A stretch of DNA of 64,000 nt from Massariosphaeria phaeospora (lineage: Eukaryota; Ascomycota; Dothideomycetes; Pleosporales): contig JAADJZ010000007.1 of NCBI GenBank assembly GCA_011032825.1, positions 620,001-684,000 of the forward strand. Direction: 5' to 3'. This document shows, piece by piece, positions 10,070-21,429 of this stretch (positions are counted from its first letter, which is position 1; every line of letters starts with the position of its first letter). The notes under the pieces are model-generated. The model saw only the letters and a program-made list of their open reading frames with translations. It made no database searches and had not been told where the DNA came from. The translations under genes and the position numbers were made by a program.

Positions 10070-12290
10070 TGTGACTTGTTGTGGCAAGGATATTGACGAG
10101 GCAGGATGTACGGCCGGTTTGGGATTGTTGTAGAGCACGCCGGTTGTTTGTCTGTGAGGGGAGGGTAGATGGATACTCAGGCCTTCTGGAAGCAGATACA
10201 CGAATCTGGAGCATCGCCTCCTTCCCTTCGAAGCCAACAACAAACAGTATATACACCAGTGGCCACTTCCACATTCTGCAAGAGCCTACTGCAGCCTACT
10301 CCGACCGGTAAGTGCGGGCATTGAGTATAGGCAGCAATCACTGGGCAAAACGTGTAGCATTCCGACCAAGAGGAAGCAATTCGACCAACAGGAAGCAGGT
10401 CTCTTTGATATATATGCCGATTTGACTACAATCAACATGAAAATCTACCCCGACATGAGGGAATCATACGTACGCACAGGACGCTGATATCCCCCGGACG
10501 AGCGTTAGCTGTCCAAGACAATCATCAATACGCGCCCCCGAACTCACGTACCTCAGCTAGAGCATTACAAAACCCAATACATTCTAGGGTATAAGCTACA
10601 CGTTGTGCCCACGCATCGCCAACCAGCGCATCAAACATCGATGCAGACCACAATTCGAATCAGCGCCCCATAAGCGCGGGATTTGAAACCAGGCCTGTAT
10701 TCTGACTTCTTGTTGAAAACTGCTCTGCGTCAGCAATTTTCCCGTCATCTGAGTTAGGTTGGAGGGCATGCATACCATGCCACGCCGGAATCTAGCCAGG
10801 AATAGGAACGAGATACATAGGAACGAAAAAGATTCCTATCGCTCCAGTCTCTCCACCACGCGCCTCGAATACCGGCCAACACTTTCTGCACGCAGTTGCC
10901 CAGAACCGCGAGCTCGGTGTTCTGCCGACACGTGTGCCGCGCTCCCTCCAAGCACAACATGGAGAACCCAAGTCATTCCCTGTCGAGGACAGAACACAGG
11001 CACATGTACAAGCCTTGATTCCAGCCCTCCAGGGCGAAACTCGCGCACCCACTCAGTCAGTCATTGTAAACCCCGCATCCTATGGCCCAAGCCCGCCCTT
11101 CAACTCCATTCAACTCAATACAACACAACACTCCCAGCCCTCCTCTTGGCAAACTCATCTGAAACGCAGACAGACAGACCCGACGACCACACTCCAAGCC
11201 TTCTCAGTCCTACCAACCAACCAACCCGGAACTGCGCGTCAATCCCACCCCATCCCACGCCTCTTTTCCGAGTAAAAGCGCACGTCACACTCAAGTCCAG
11301 CCCCGCGCGTCTCCAAAGCCAATCTTAAAAAGCCAATCAACCAGTCTGTCCATGCATGCATACTACACCATGAATTATCTCCATAAGGTCAAAAAAAAAA
11401 GAAGAATCAATGCCCATCAGTCTCCGAGTACTCAAAACAACTTACTTACTCTGCCGCGTGAAGCAAACGTCTACTCCGAAATCTTCGACTCTATTCAAAT
11501 CTCACTGCACCTTTCTCTCTCTCCCTTTAGAAAAAAACCAATCCTGAACAGAACATTCCTGTTCACCATACCCAACCTGCCGTATGAAACCTCATTTGTT
11601 ATCAACAACAATGTGTGTGCATCAAGCTGCACCTGAAGCAAGTACTGCAAACCTAAGTTATTCACTATCTACCATCCACCCTCCACCCTCCAATCAAACC
11701 ATAACAATCACAAATACTCACCACCACCCACCCCCTCCCCAACCCCCAACACCAAAAACCCCACCCAACAACACCGCCCTCGCCAATCCCTCCACGCCCT
11801 CATCTCGCACCAAAATTCCCTTCTATTTCCCTTCTCCAAACAAACACGACACGCCATCGATAGCGAGGGGCAAACAAAAGAGGGCCAGAAAGATGCAATT
11901 AAACTAACTTGCCCAAGTCCACTCCTCTCCACCCCACGCCATCCCATCCCATCCCATCTCTCTCATAGATGATAATAAAAATGCACCCTCCAAAAAAGGC
12001 ACAAACAAGGCCAAGGCCCCGTAGGGCTAAGTCGACAATGATCAATCCAACATTTTCATTCATTCATTAACGCTCATCTGCGTCCACATCCGTATGTGAT
12101 TCGTCCCCCCTTAGCCGTAGCTTTCCCCAACTTCCACGAAATTTCATCCAACTTTCTGCCAAAAGTGCAGCTTAGCTTAGCCAGGGCCTCCGGCACCGGA
12201 ACATACTTTCAATACGGGTGCATGAAAAGAAACTTTGTCTGGGTCGTGTGTTTTGCACAGCTAGAGATATACCAAAAACAAGTTACAAAT
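10070..12290. other. 2.2-kb gap, no supported gene
   Basis: The part from about 11080 to 11960 is strongly strand-asymmetric, with C/A/T-rich runs on the plus strand (poly-C/CA tracts near 11680-11780, CATCC repeats at 11940-11960). It probably contains the 3' untranslated region of the MAP kinase gene toward 12290. Short open frames here have low-complexity translations and no family resemblance. No tRNA-like cloverleaf was noticed. Confidence 0.4.
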
Positions 12291-13943
12291 TTACCTCAAC
12301 CCGCCACGGGCATCCAGGCCCTGAAGGTCTCTCTCCAGATCGCTACCCTGCCAGCCCCCGCCCCCACCCTGGTTCATCGCCTCCTGTGGTCTGGGGTCCT
12401 CGAAGCCGGCGCGGTCGTAGTTGTTGGGTATGGGCACAGCCTGGCCGGGCTGTTGCCCCTGGGCCATTGGGTTGCCGCCGGGCTGCACGCGCACGGATTG
12501 GCGGAAGCGGTTGACCTCGTCGAGGATCATTACCTTCATCTCGGGGATTTCCTCGACGACCTCGAACTGGAAGTCGAAGGTCGTGGGGCACGTGGGCTCG
12601 TCCGAGGCGTCGTGCCAGATGTGCAGGTACCGGTGTTCCAACGCTTCTTCGACCGAGATGCGACTCGACGGGTCGAAAGCAAGCATGAGGTCCAGGAGGT
12701 CGAGGGCGTCTGGGTTGGCCTGGCGGAACAGAGAGCCGAACGGGATCTTTTGCATATAGGGTAGGTTGCGGACGTAATCCTGAGCGCGGGGTGACCCAAT
12801 GCGAGACAACGTCTCTTCGTTGGGCGTACCAAGGTAGTGCAAGATTTGGTTCAGCTGGTCAACATAGTCTCGACCTTTGAAAAAAGGCTTGCCACTTAGA
12901 AGTTCGGCGAGGATGCAGCCTACAGACCAGACGTCGACTACAACAGGTTAGCCAGGTACGGTGATGCGGGGTTACTAAGGCGGCTTATTTATAGGTCAGG
13001 AAAACAGTCAAGCCCCAGACCGCTAACATGGCCGCGATAAGCAGGAAGAACGGAAAAAGGAGCACCCACTGGCTTTGGTATAACTCTGGAAACTCAACAT
13101 GATCTCGGGAGCCCTGTACCACCGGGTAGCGACATACTCAGTCATATACCCAGCGTTCTCGTCCGGATCCATGGAAAAGCCTCGGGCCAAGCCGAAATCG
13201 GCAATCTTGAGTTCGCAGTCGGCATTGACAAGGAGGTTGCCCGGCTTTAAATCTCGGTGGAGCACGTTGGCGGAATGGATGTACTTCAACCCACACAGGA
13301 TCTGGTAGATGAAGGATTGAAAATGCGCATCTGTGAGGGGCTGGCCAGATCTGATGATAGCCGCGAGATCGCATTCCATGAGCTCTGCAGCCTGGTCAGC
13401 CATGTTCGGGTATGTGCTGCGGTACGCAGCAGGAGCAAGCCGTACCCTCGTAGAGATATGCCTCGTTGAAGTTGTCCGGGCGAGGAATGTCCATGTCGTA
13501 GAGACAGGTGATCTGCACAAAGCCTCAGCATCTAGCACGAGTGGGAAGAGAGGACATGGCATGGGGTAGGTGGTCGTACATTGCGGTGTCCTACAGTGCG
13601 CAACCACGTCAGTGTGCGCCCAATGGTGGTGGGATGGCGCAAACTTACCCCTGAAGTGCTGGAGCAGCTTGATCTCACGAAGAGCGCGCTTGGCGAGGAT
13701 CTTCTTGCTGAAGACATTGGTGATCTTCTTGATGGCCACGCCTTCGCCCGTCTGGTTGTTGGTGGCCGCGCTGAGAGGCACCGAGTCAGTGAGAGTGCGG
13801 GGGCATGGCGGGGGCAGTCGAGTCCCCTACCAGACAATGCCGTAGGCGCCCTGGCCGAGCTCCTTGGTCACATTGTAGCGCTCGTCGACGATGAACTCCT
13901 GGTTGAAGACCTTGAAGACCTTGCGGTTGGCGAGGTCGGACAT
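12291..13943 (-). CDS. SLT2: Slt2/Mpk1-type cell-wall-integrity MAP kinase, 424 aa
   Basis: Six exons (complement of 12291-12937, 13070-13384, 13446-13512, 13580-13590, 13649-13770, 13831-13943) join in frame to 424 residues, the family length. The ATG at 13943 sits in GCCGCCATGTCC. Motifs: glycine loop GQGAYGIV (30-37), ATP-binding Lys around 52, HRD 147-149, DFG 167-169, and the TEY dual-phosphorylation site 186-188, followed by the Slt2-type C-terminal extension rich in Gln, Pro and Gly. This is the terminal kinase of the Pkc1-Bck1-Mkk1 pathway, acting in cytoplasm and nucleus on cell-wall repair, development and, in pathogens, infection. Exon 3 (counting from the start) is only 11 nt, encoding the GHRN turn. 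The Slt2 subgroup is favoured over Fus3 or Hog1 by the [20 protein letters not shown]-terminus and TEY. Confidence 0.95.
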
Positions 13944-14950
13944 GGCGGCAGGCTGCTCCGGCGTCGCGGGGTCGGTGCGTGGGTGGCAGTAGTGGGCAGC
14001 AGTCGAAGCGCAACGGCCACGGGTCGGAAGCGGGTGGTGGAGCGACGGGAGCAGACAGGACACGGCGGTCGCGGGGGCAGCCCACAGGCAGGCGACGGCT
14101 GGACGGTTATAGGGCTCGCTCTAGGCGCGCGGCGAAGAATGTGACTGACGACTGTAGACGGCGGCCGTTGGACTGCGAGCCTCGCACCAACACAGCGGAG
14201 AAGGCGGGGCGGCTGTCGAAACTGTCGGAACAGACGGGCGGGCCTGTGATCGTCGGTCAGACAACGGCGCGCCAGGGGAAGACGACGACAGGCAGGATGG
14301 GCAGCGCAGAGGGGACCAGCAATCGGCAGTGTGGGCGGGCGCGCAGTATCTATGTGGGAGTCGAGCGGGCGGTGGTGAGTCTGCCTTACTGCTCGCAAGC
14401 TGAGGCCGTGGTGGGGTTGCTGGCCACTCGCCACGCCCGCAGCGCGACCGATCGTGGCCGCTATGCCGCATGCGCGCGTCTTACGCACTCCCTCAGCTTG
14501 CTCGCAGACCGCCTGCTCCCACCACCGTGAGCGTAGGTAGCAGTACCTGGCCGGATGGTGCTCGCTGATCTCCGTCGCGGCCCGTTTGTCATCCTGCACT
14601 TGTAGGAGTACACAATTGGACCGTGTTTGGTAATACTCCATCAGCAGTAGCCCCCCCCCTCCCCTGGCCGCTGGAGGCCTTGCTACCTATGCTACTTATG
14701 CTCCCCAGCCCAGACCAAGCCAAGAGAATCACCCACGGGGGACATGTGTCCCCTAATGCTGTATGTCGCCCCTAAAAACCCGTGATCCCGCCCGCCATAT
14801 GCAAAAACGAGGAGGTATCATTCCCTTGCGAACGCCGCCCAAATATGCCAACACGCTGCCAGATCGCCAAAAGATCGAAGCATTACCAAGACCCACCCAC
14901 CCCGCTCATGCGCCAGCCGTAATGTCAGTCCCAAAGCTTTTGTCTTTGAA
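13944..14950. other. GC-rich upstream region of the MAP kinase gene
   Basis: The first ~600 bp are GC-rich and likely hold the MAP kinase promoter and leader. About 14640-14950 is the gap to the convergent side of the protease-like gene and includes a C-run at 14650-14665. Long frames on both strands are Arg/Pro/Ala-rich and overlap each other, so none is called. Confidence 0.4.
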
Positions 14951-17124
14951 TCATTCCTCGTAAGAAAAACGCCGTCTTGATGTGTCTGCTGATCGTTCCA
15001 AAGGTGAGATAGGAGAAAAGAGTGTGTCCTCGGCTTCCAGGAACCTGCCGTCTCGCGGGTAGCGAGGCGGCGGCGCAGGCTGGAAAAAAGTGTCGCTCGC
15101 CTCTAGGAATGCACCATCTCGAGGCGCACGAGGCGTGATAGGGGACACGTTCGGGAGTGTTCGATTCACCATCGTGACTTCTGATGGGGATATGAGCACT
15201 CGCCGTGGCGGCGCTTCAAGCAGCGGGGATACCAATGGCGGGCCAGTAGGGCCCAATCCATTGATTCTCCTTTCTCGGGCGATCATGGACTCCTTCTCGG
15301 AGAGCTGGCGGCCGTCGACTTCTTGTAATGCAGGTACGTCCCCAGGCATTTCGAATATCTGCCGCTCCGTATTCTCCACTTCCACTACCGGACTCGGTAT
15401 GCCAAACGTGCCCGAATCTCCGTCTTTGGTCGTTGGACTTAGTTCAACTGCAGCTGTATGCTCTGTTGGTAGTTCGGCTTTGGGAAATACGTTAGACCCT
15501 TCTTCGGGATCTGCAATCGGCGATGTAGGAGGTTCGTCAGGCTTTTCTGTGGAGGGAGCTTTCGAAGTCGTAGCGGTCTTCGCTTTATTCTCGGCTTTGG
15601 CCTTTGCCAAGTTGCGGGAGTGTCGTCTGCGCCTAAGCCACCAAACAATGCCACACGCCGCAAGTGCGAATATGAACCCACCGCCAACCGCAATGCCAAT
15701 GATGGCGCCTTTGGGAAGACTCCCAGAGTTCGCTGAATCATCGCTGGTTAGAGATGGGGAGATGATCGGTATAATGTTCTTGGGCGGGGCGTACGTCCAA
15801 TTGACCTGTGAAACGGAAAAATTGTGGCGCTCCCAGTCCACAGTCAAGTACGCCTCTTGGAGGAATGTCCGACCGAGCACAAACTGGGTCTCGTTGTCAC
15901 CACGCCGGATAGGAAAGTATCGTGTCGTGTTCTCCAGTCCCCTATATGGCGGTTTGGCCTCAAGGTCCAACGCAGCGTAAGGCAGGGTAATGTCGATGAT
16001 GGTGTCCGATGCCCACTTCTGACCGATACTGAACGTGATAGATGCGTTTTGCGCTAGTAACGTTTCGTGGAGGAGATTATCGACGAGATACAGTTCCGTG
16101 TCGTTGTCATATTTCAACCCAAAGGCCTCTTCGAAGGCGTGGCAGACTTGGACCGGGAGCCAGAGTTCGGCGATGCTCGAGTCAATATACATGGTGAAGT
16201 CATCGTGCTTCTTGAGGTCGACATTCGTCGTGGTCGTGGTGTTGGCGTGGATGCCTACAACGCCAACGACGATGTCCCGCTCGTTGTCCGGTGCGAAGCC
16301 AAATGTCAAGTCGTTCGGGATGAGACGGGCCGCATCGTAGCCACCGAGGGTCAGGCTGCCCAGGACGGTTCCGAGACCTGTGCAGTGTTAGTGGTGGCCA
16401 GTGCAGGTGCAGGTGCAGGTGCAGGTGCAAACAGTGACATACGATAGCGCGCGCCGGCCGTGTAGCCAAAGGACAAGCTGGGGATGTCCTTCTGCTCAAA
16501 CAGCTTGGTCATGTAGCTGGGCGCGGGGTCCTTGAAGGCGGAGAAGTTGGTGAGCTTCGGGTTGACGCCAAAGTGCCCCAGCCAGAAGTTCTCCGTGATC
16601 AGCGTGCCGACGACGACGTTCTTGACGGTCGGGCCTTCCTCGCCCGGCAGGCCCAGGCCGACCGTGTCGTAGCCAAAGTTGCCGTTGCCGACCAGGTCCA
16701 GCGTCTTCTCCAGCCACAGCTGGAAGAAGCCGTTGTCGGTCCACGTCGTCGACGCAGACGTGTTGAAGGTGCGGCCGCGGCTGTCGTTGCACGCATCGTC
16801 GAACTTGGCGACCTTCTTGCCCGTCGCCTCGTCGGTCTCGTTGTGGGCGCACGCGAAGCTGTTGACGACCCACGTCTGCTGGCTGGCCGTCGACACGCCG
16901 ACGCGGGCCCACTGGAAGGGCTCGCCGACGCGCAGGCTGAAGGTGTTCCATGCGCCGTCGATGCCGTCCCAGTCCTGGTTGGGCGCAACAGACACGGGCG
17001 CCGCAATCGCGGTGCGGTCACTGTCACGGCCTTCGACGGCTTCGGCGCGGCCTGGCCAGAGCAGCGTTGTCGAGACGGCCAGCAGCGCGAGCAGGACGCG
17101 CTGCGCTCCTCGGGGGGGAACCAT
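14951..17124 (-). CDS. Membrane-anchored aspartic-protease-like (peptidase A1 fold) protein, 702 aa
   Basis: Two exons (complement of 14951-16377 and 16443-17124) join in frame to 702 residues. A signal peptide (about 1-28, LLALLAVSTTLLWPGRAEA) precedes a pepsin-like fold with several NxS/T sites. A transmembrane helix follows (about 448-471, AIIGIAVGGGFIFALAACGI), then a basic stop-transfer RRRRHSR and a long disordered cytosolic tail. The first catalytic motif, normally DTGS, reads VSTASQQTW (77-85), so its Asp is missing. The second reads YIDSSIAELW with Asp293 kept. The family is known in filamentous fungi as a type I surface protein. With one of two catalytic Asp residues gone, proteolysis is doubtful and a sensor or binding role at the cell surface is possible. 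The 65-bp intron contains a GCACCT hexamer repeat. Confidence 0.85.
16394..16430. repeat. GCAGGT hexamer repeat inside an intron
   Basis: Four to five GTGCAG/GCAGGT units in tandem fill most of the single intron of the aspartic-protease-like gene, between its donor at 16442 and acceptor at 16378. Confidence 0.8.
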
Positions 17125-19417
17125 GTTCGTTGACTAAGCGGCCACAAGATGCTGATGGCGACCAGGAGAGGCACTCAGCCACAGGGAGCAGCGCGCGAGT
17201 TGCACCACCAGTGGACATGTCGAGGTCCCGCGAGCGACCGGACGGTGAGGGACAACGAGCAGAGCGACGGCCAGGTGTGCGCGCCTTGAACTGGTGGTGA
17301 GAGCCAGATTGCGGACGGACCCCAGCTCCCGGCCGAGCCTCCTACCGACGGCCAAGGCCTATATTGCACGTCTGCCTGCTAACGGCCTTGGGCGCTGCCA
17401 GCAGCGGGTTGATAGCAGCACCGCCGTCTTGAGGGTCAGCGATTCGCTCTGGTGCGCGACGGCACCGCTCACGGGACCTGCGGGAGAAGTCTGCGCTGCG
17501 TCGAGTGCCGTTCTGCCTCGAAGCTCGCCTTCGACCAGCAACCCCACACCCCGGCTGCGGCCAGGGGATGGAGTCGGATGGACACCACAGCTCCCGCATT
17601 GCGCTGCCTGGCCACGGTGTCTGCCCATCCGCCCCTTTCAGCCGGGACTTTTTACCGCCCGTTATATGAGCGGAGGCGGGCGGCGACTGTCATGCTGCCG
17701 TCCTGCCTGTTTCACCCAGAAGGCATCGTTCGATACCCTCCCCCACTGACCCTCCAGAGCGCGTGGAGGGGGAAGTTTCTCGGCGCCGCCGTTGCGCCCT
17801 TGAACACCGGGCATGGCAGGCACATCCAGTTCACACGTCTTGCTTTACCGTGTAGATACCTCGTACCGTTGCTGGACAGTCGAATCCATCAACAACTTCT
17901 GAGGCCCTGACGTACGCAATGCCAGCCGCCACTCGAGACGCCAGCACCCCTCACTGTCGGCTCGTCAGTATTGTCTACATTGGGCGTGGTGGGCTGCAGA
18001 ACACCCTCAAGACCCAGGTGATCGGCAAGCCCGACACGGGCCAGCCGTCGAAGGCTTGATGGGAGGCCAGACGACGTGCCATCCATATCATCGGAGTCGC
18101 AGAGTGCAGACGTCTGCAGCCCACCTGCGTCGCGTCGCTCACAACGTGGCGTGTTGGTCAGCACTTGCACCCGCCTTGCGGAGCCTCGGAGGTGCTGGCT
18201 TCGTTAATGAAACTCACCGTCGATGCATCAGGTTCGAGCTCGACCCTTGCAGCGACAGTGATCGAGTGCAAGCAGCACCGTGCGCGGCATGGAGGGGTGT
18301 GTGGCACAAAGACAAGCAATCTATCGAAGCCTGAGTCCAGTGTGGCTAATATCGACCCCAGAACAGGCGTATGCAACTACACCCTTTTTGCATGCCGTCG
18401 CACCCGGTATCGTACGCTCGGCGTTCACAGGCGAGTCTTGGAAACATACACTTCGCGTAGCCGAGAACCACGTCTTACACGATTACGTGCAGGATCAATA
18501 CGGCCCTATTCCGTATATACCTCTCCCCAGATAGGCATCCGTCCCGCCGACAGCGACAACGCCAAACTGGTGCCCGTCTGGCGGAGCGACTACACATCAA
18601 CCCGGTCTCTATATTGCACCTCTCTGCGCTCTCGGGCATCTCCTCTCATCGGAGTCGCCGTTCCTGTAGTCGTGTGGACGTGCAAAGTGCCTGTGCAGAG
18701 GCTGCGCGTAGCAAAGGGGGCACATTTGGGTTGAGGTACGGAGTATCTTTCTTGATATCAGTCAGCCTCAGTGGCAGCGTCCCATGCCCGCGGTAACGAC
18801 ATCGGGAGCCGATCTGCCAGCCTCTCCCGCTTTTCGTATTCCCAAACTAATCACGCCATCAAGCCTCGTATGCAAACACCACATCCATAATAGCGCCAGC
18901 ATCCTCTGTTGCTACTACTACTACTACTGTCTACTCGCAGTCATCTGCGAGCTTCACGTCGCGACTTTGTGCGTGTTTCGTTGGTACCCTGACGAGAGTC
19001 TCTGCCAAATTCGCACAAGAATGGGTGACTCATGTCGCACTTGTTCACAACACCGACACCTTCAACGTGGCTAGCGTAACAATCCATGTAGAGAACATTG
19101 ATGATCTATCATGCAACTGCGGAATGGGACTCCACTACTGTGTGCGGGTGACGAGGTCAAACCACAGGCTCCTCAAGGCTCAAGCTACCACTCAAGAGTC
19201 TCCTGGGCCTGTGCATCCATAATGCTTCTAGTAATCCTACAGAAGCGCTCAATGAGGAAGCGGACATATCATCTCCCTGACAAATACTGCAACCTAGGCT
19301 AGAGGCACGACGTTTCTCATAGGCGGGTAGATTTAGGGATGCTTGGGATATCCGGTATCGATTTCAGAACATAGCACGTAGGGAAATGGGGGAAAGTGCC
19401 CCAACAGCCTGTATCCC
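17125..19417. other. 2.3-kb gap, no supported gene
   Basis: The first ~700 bp, GC-rich, flank the start of the protease-like gene and probably include its promoter. The remainder has a short CTA trinucleotide run at 18905-18930 and no frame with recognisable family features, convincing splicing or long coding-like composition. Confidence 0.4.
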
Positions 19418-20593
19418 CTACTTCTTCTCGACAGAGTCCGCGATGTCTTGCTCGAGCACCTCCAGCAACCCTGGTGCACTTCCCTTATAACCCCACAGTT
19501 TCTGCGCCCTCTCGGGGCGGGTCCTCGAGTTCAGCGCAAACATATACCGAGAAATCTTCGGATAAGGCACAGCTTGGAGCATTGAGTCGAGTGTCGAGAG
19601 AGAGATTTGCTGGGGCTCCCCGTTCTGGATTACGCCGTGCTTTTTGAGGACTGGGCCGGCGACTTTGGCGATGTCGAGTTGAGAGACTTCTTGGGTGCCG
19701 GCGAAGTAGTAGCCCTGGATTGTGTCAGTGTGGACCGTATGGAAGGAGGAACAGCGCTGGCTGGTCTTACGTCTTTTCCCCAGTCGAGGCCGCCGCCTCC
19801 TGATGCCGCTGCCTCGACGACTTTGAGGTACCAGTGCATGAGGTCTTCAATGTGCACCCAGCTTTTGAAATTGGAGCCGTCTCCGTAGTAGAAAGCGGCG
19901 CCTAACTTCTTCGCCTCGTCAATGAACATCGGCACGTATGCGCTCCATGTCTTGGCAAGGCCTTTGCCTCTACCGTAGATATCCGGCGGGCACATGATGG
20001 CGATGTTGATCTTGTCACCATGCTTGGCCACTGTCTCATTCAGGATTTTCTCCGTGTTGCGGTGCGGTGCGGTGTCTGGCAGCGCCCAGATATCTGCTAG
20101 GTTCGACGTGTCGGACCAGATTTTGGGCTCAGCTTTACCGAGATACTTTTCAGCGTGCAAGTCTACCACGACGGCCGTGCCGGAAAGGTGCATGAGGAAG
20201 CCGGGGGTGGAGCGCCGGAGGAGGCCGGCGATGATGGCGTTCAGCGAGGGCTCATGGTCAGAGTTGCCGTTGTCTGGAGCGGAATTTAGTAGAGTGGTAG
20301 GGTGGGGTGCGTGTTGGGCGACTTACGGACGACTAGGTTGGCTTTGGATGCAGCATCTGCGAGGACGTCGAAGCTGTCGTAGTCGCCTTTGATGATTTTG
20401 ACGTTCGGGTAGGTGGAAGAGAAGGCGTCGGGGATATTTCGGAGGAGGACGGAGACTTCGTAGTCTGGGTGGCTTGTCACGATGGTGTGGAGGACTGAGC
20501 CGCCGATGTAGCCTGTGCCTCCGGTGCTAGTGCTGTTTAGCTTTTGTAATAAGACTGAAGATGTTGCGCTTACACGAAGATCTTGGGAGCCAT
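19418..20593 (-). CDS. NAD(P)-binding extended-SDR / epimerase-like protein, 339 aa
   Basis: Four exons (complement of 19418-19714, 19771-20273, 20327-20526, 20574-20593) join in frame to 339 residues. The first exon is only 20 nt (MAPKIFV). The dinucleotide-binding motif TGGTGYIGG (residues 8-16) lies right after the first splice, then VLLRN, IKGDYDSFDVL, an SGTAVVVDL strand and the PPDIYGRGKG block typical of extended short-chain dehydrogenases/epimerases and NmrA-like proteins. A C-terminal substrate domain ends in SVEKK. A classical catalytic YxxxK is not obvious. The likely role is a cytosolic redox enzyme or a redox-sensing regulator. The substrate cannot be told. Alternative: NmrA-family regulator without catalysis. 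Confidence 0.82.
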
Positions 20594-21429
20594 TGTTTTC
20601 TAAACTATATCTCGAGAGAATAGCAAAGAGTAGTTGCTGGTATTGTTTGCAACGGGGGTGAGAGCTGTGGGTCAAGGGTAGCAGATGTAAAACGTCTGGG
20701 TCTAGCTACCCTTCTTATATAAGGTTTATGTTGTGCAATCTTCAAGCCAGTGATGCTCCGCTGCGGATGATCGGATTACTAATTACAACTTGGCATTCGG
20801 GGTATTTGAAGTAGCTCTGGGCTGACAAACGCACGACGGACAAGTTCGGGGACTAAGATCATAGTTAGTTATGTAGTACGAATAACGGGCAGTCTTCTAG
20901 GTTGGAGAAGAATGGGATGAATATCGAATTGGGTTGATATTAGTCGCTTTCACCCCCCTCCGATTCCGAATTCTGCTGCTATTGACATGATGAGATTAGG
21001 TCATGGCAGTGGGTACCAAAGACGAAATACTAAAATTGAAGTAGACTGTCTACCCTCCTACGTTCATATGCAAGCCCTGTTTAGACATTACCTAGTATTA
21101 CTAGAGAAAGCAGGACTTCGTAAAGATAGAAGGGGTCTCTCTACCTATTTGCTCAAAACTCTTAGGCTGTCAAGAGGACTCCCTTGAGTCTACTCCGTCG
21201 GCCAAGGACTAGACAGACTACCTGTAGTTGCGTGGTTCAGTGATGCTTCCAGATATCTTCAGGTGGGGCGCGACGTTGGTGCAACGCTAACCGTCTCGAG
21301 ACTAGCGTCATCGGCGAACACCTCCATATTTTACCGACTCCAAACTTTTTCTTAGCCCCGAGTCTGCGAACTTCACGCCTCCACTCCACCCGCACTCCCC
21401 GCCACGCCCGGCTGCCCAGTATACCCACG
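20594..21429. other. Divergent intergenic region with one repeat copy
   Basis: This region separates the divergently transcribed epimerase-like and HAS1 genes and must contain both promoters. It includes a reverse-oriented copy of the dispersed ~90-bp repeat at 21081-21186. I could not assign promoter elements with confidence. Confidence 0.4.
21081..21186 (-). repeat. Dispersed ~90-bp repeat, copy D (inverted)
   Basis: On the minus strand it reads CTTGACAGCCTAAGAG, TTTTGAGCAAATAGGTAGAGAG, CTTCTATCTTTACGAAGTCC, ACTAGGTAATGTC, in the same order as the copies at 8.8-9.2 kb. It lies about 250 bp upstream of the HAS1 coding region. Confidence 0.6.

Noticed and set aside
10596..10700. Possible tRNA-like stretch on the minus strand (GGTTTCAAATCCCGC)
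   Set aside because: The surrounding bases do not pair into acceptor and anticodon stems and no A-box is present.
13944..14641. Long minus- and plus-strand frames (up to 257 codons) upstream of the MAP kinase
   Set aside because: They overlap each other and the kinase start in other frames, have low-complexity Arg/Pro composition, and reflect GC richness.
15090..15980. 296-codon plus-strand frame
   Set aside because: Antisense shadow of the protease-like gene, whose minus-strand frame carries signal peptide, fold motifs and membrane helix.
16573..17133. 186-codon plus-strand frame
   Set aside because: Antisense to exon 1 of the protease-like gene; GC-rich third positions keep it open.
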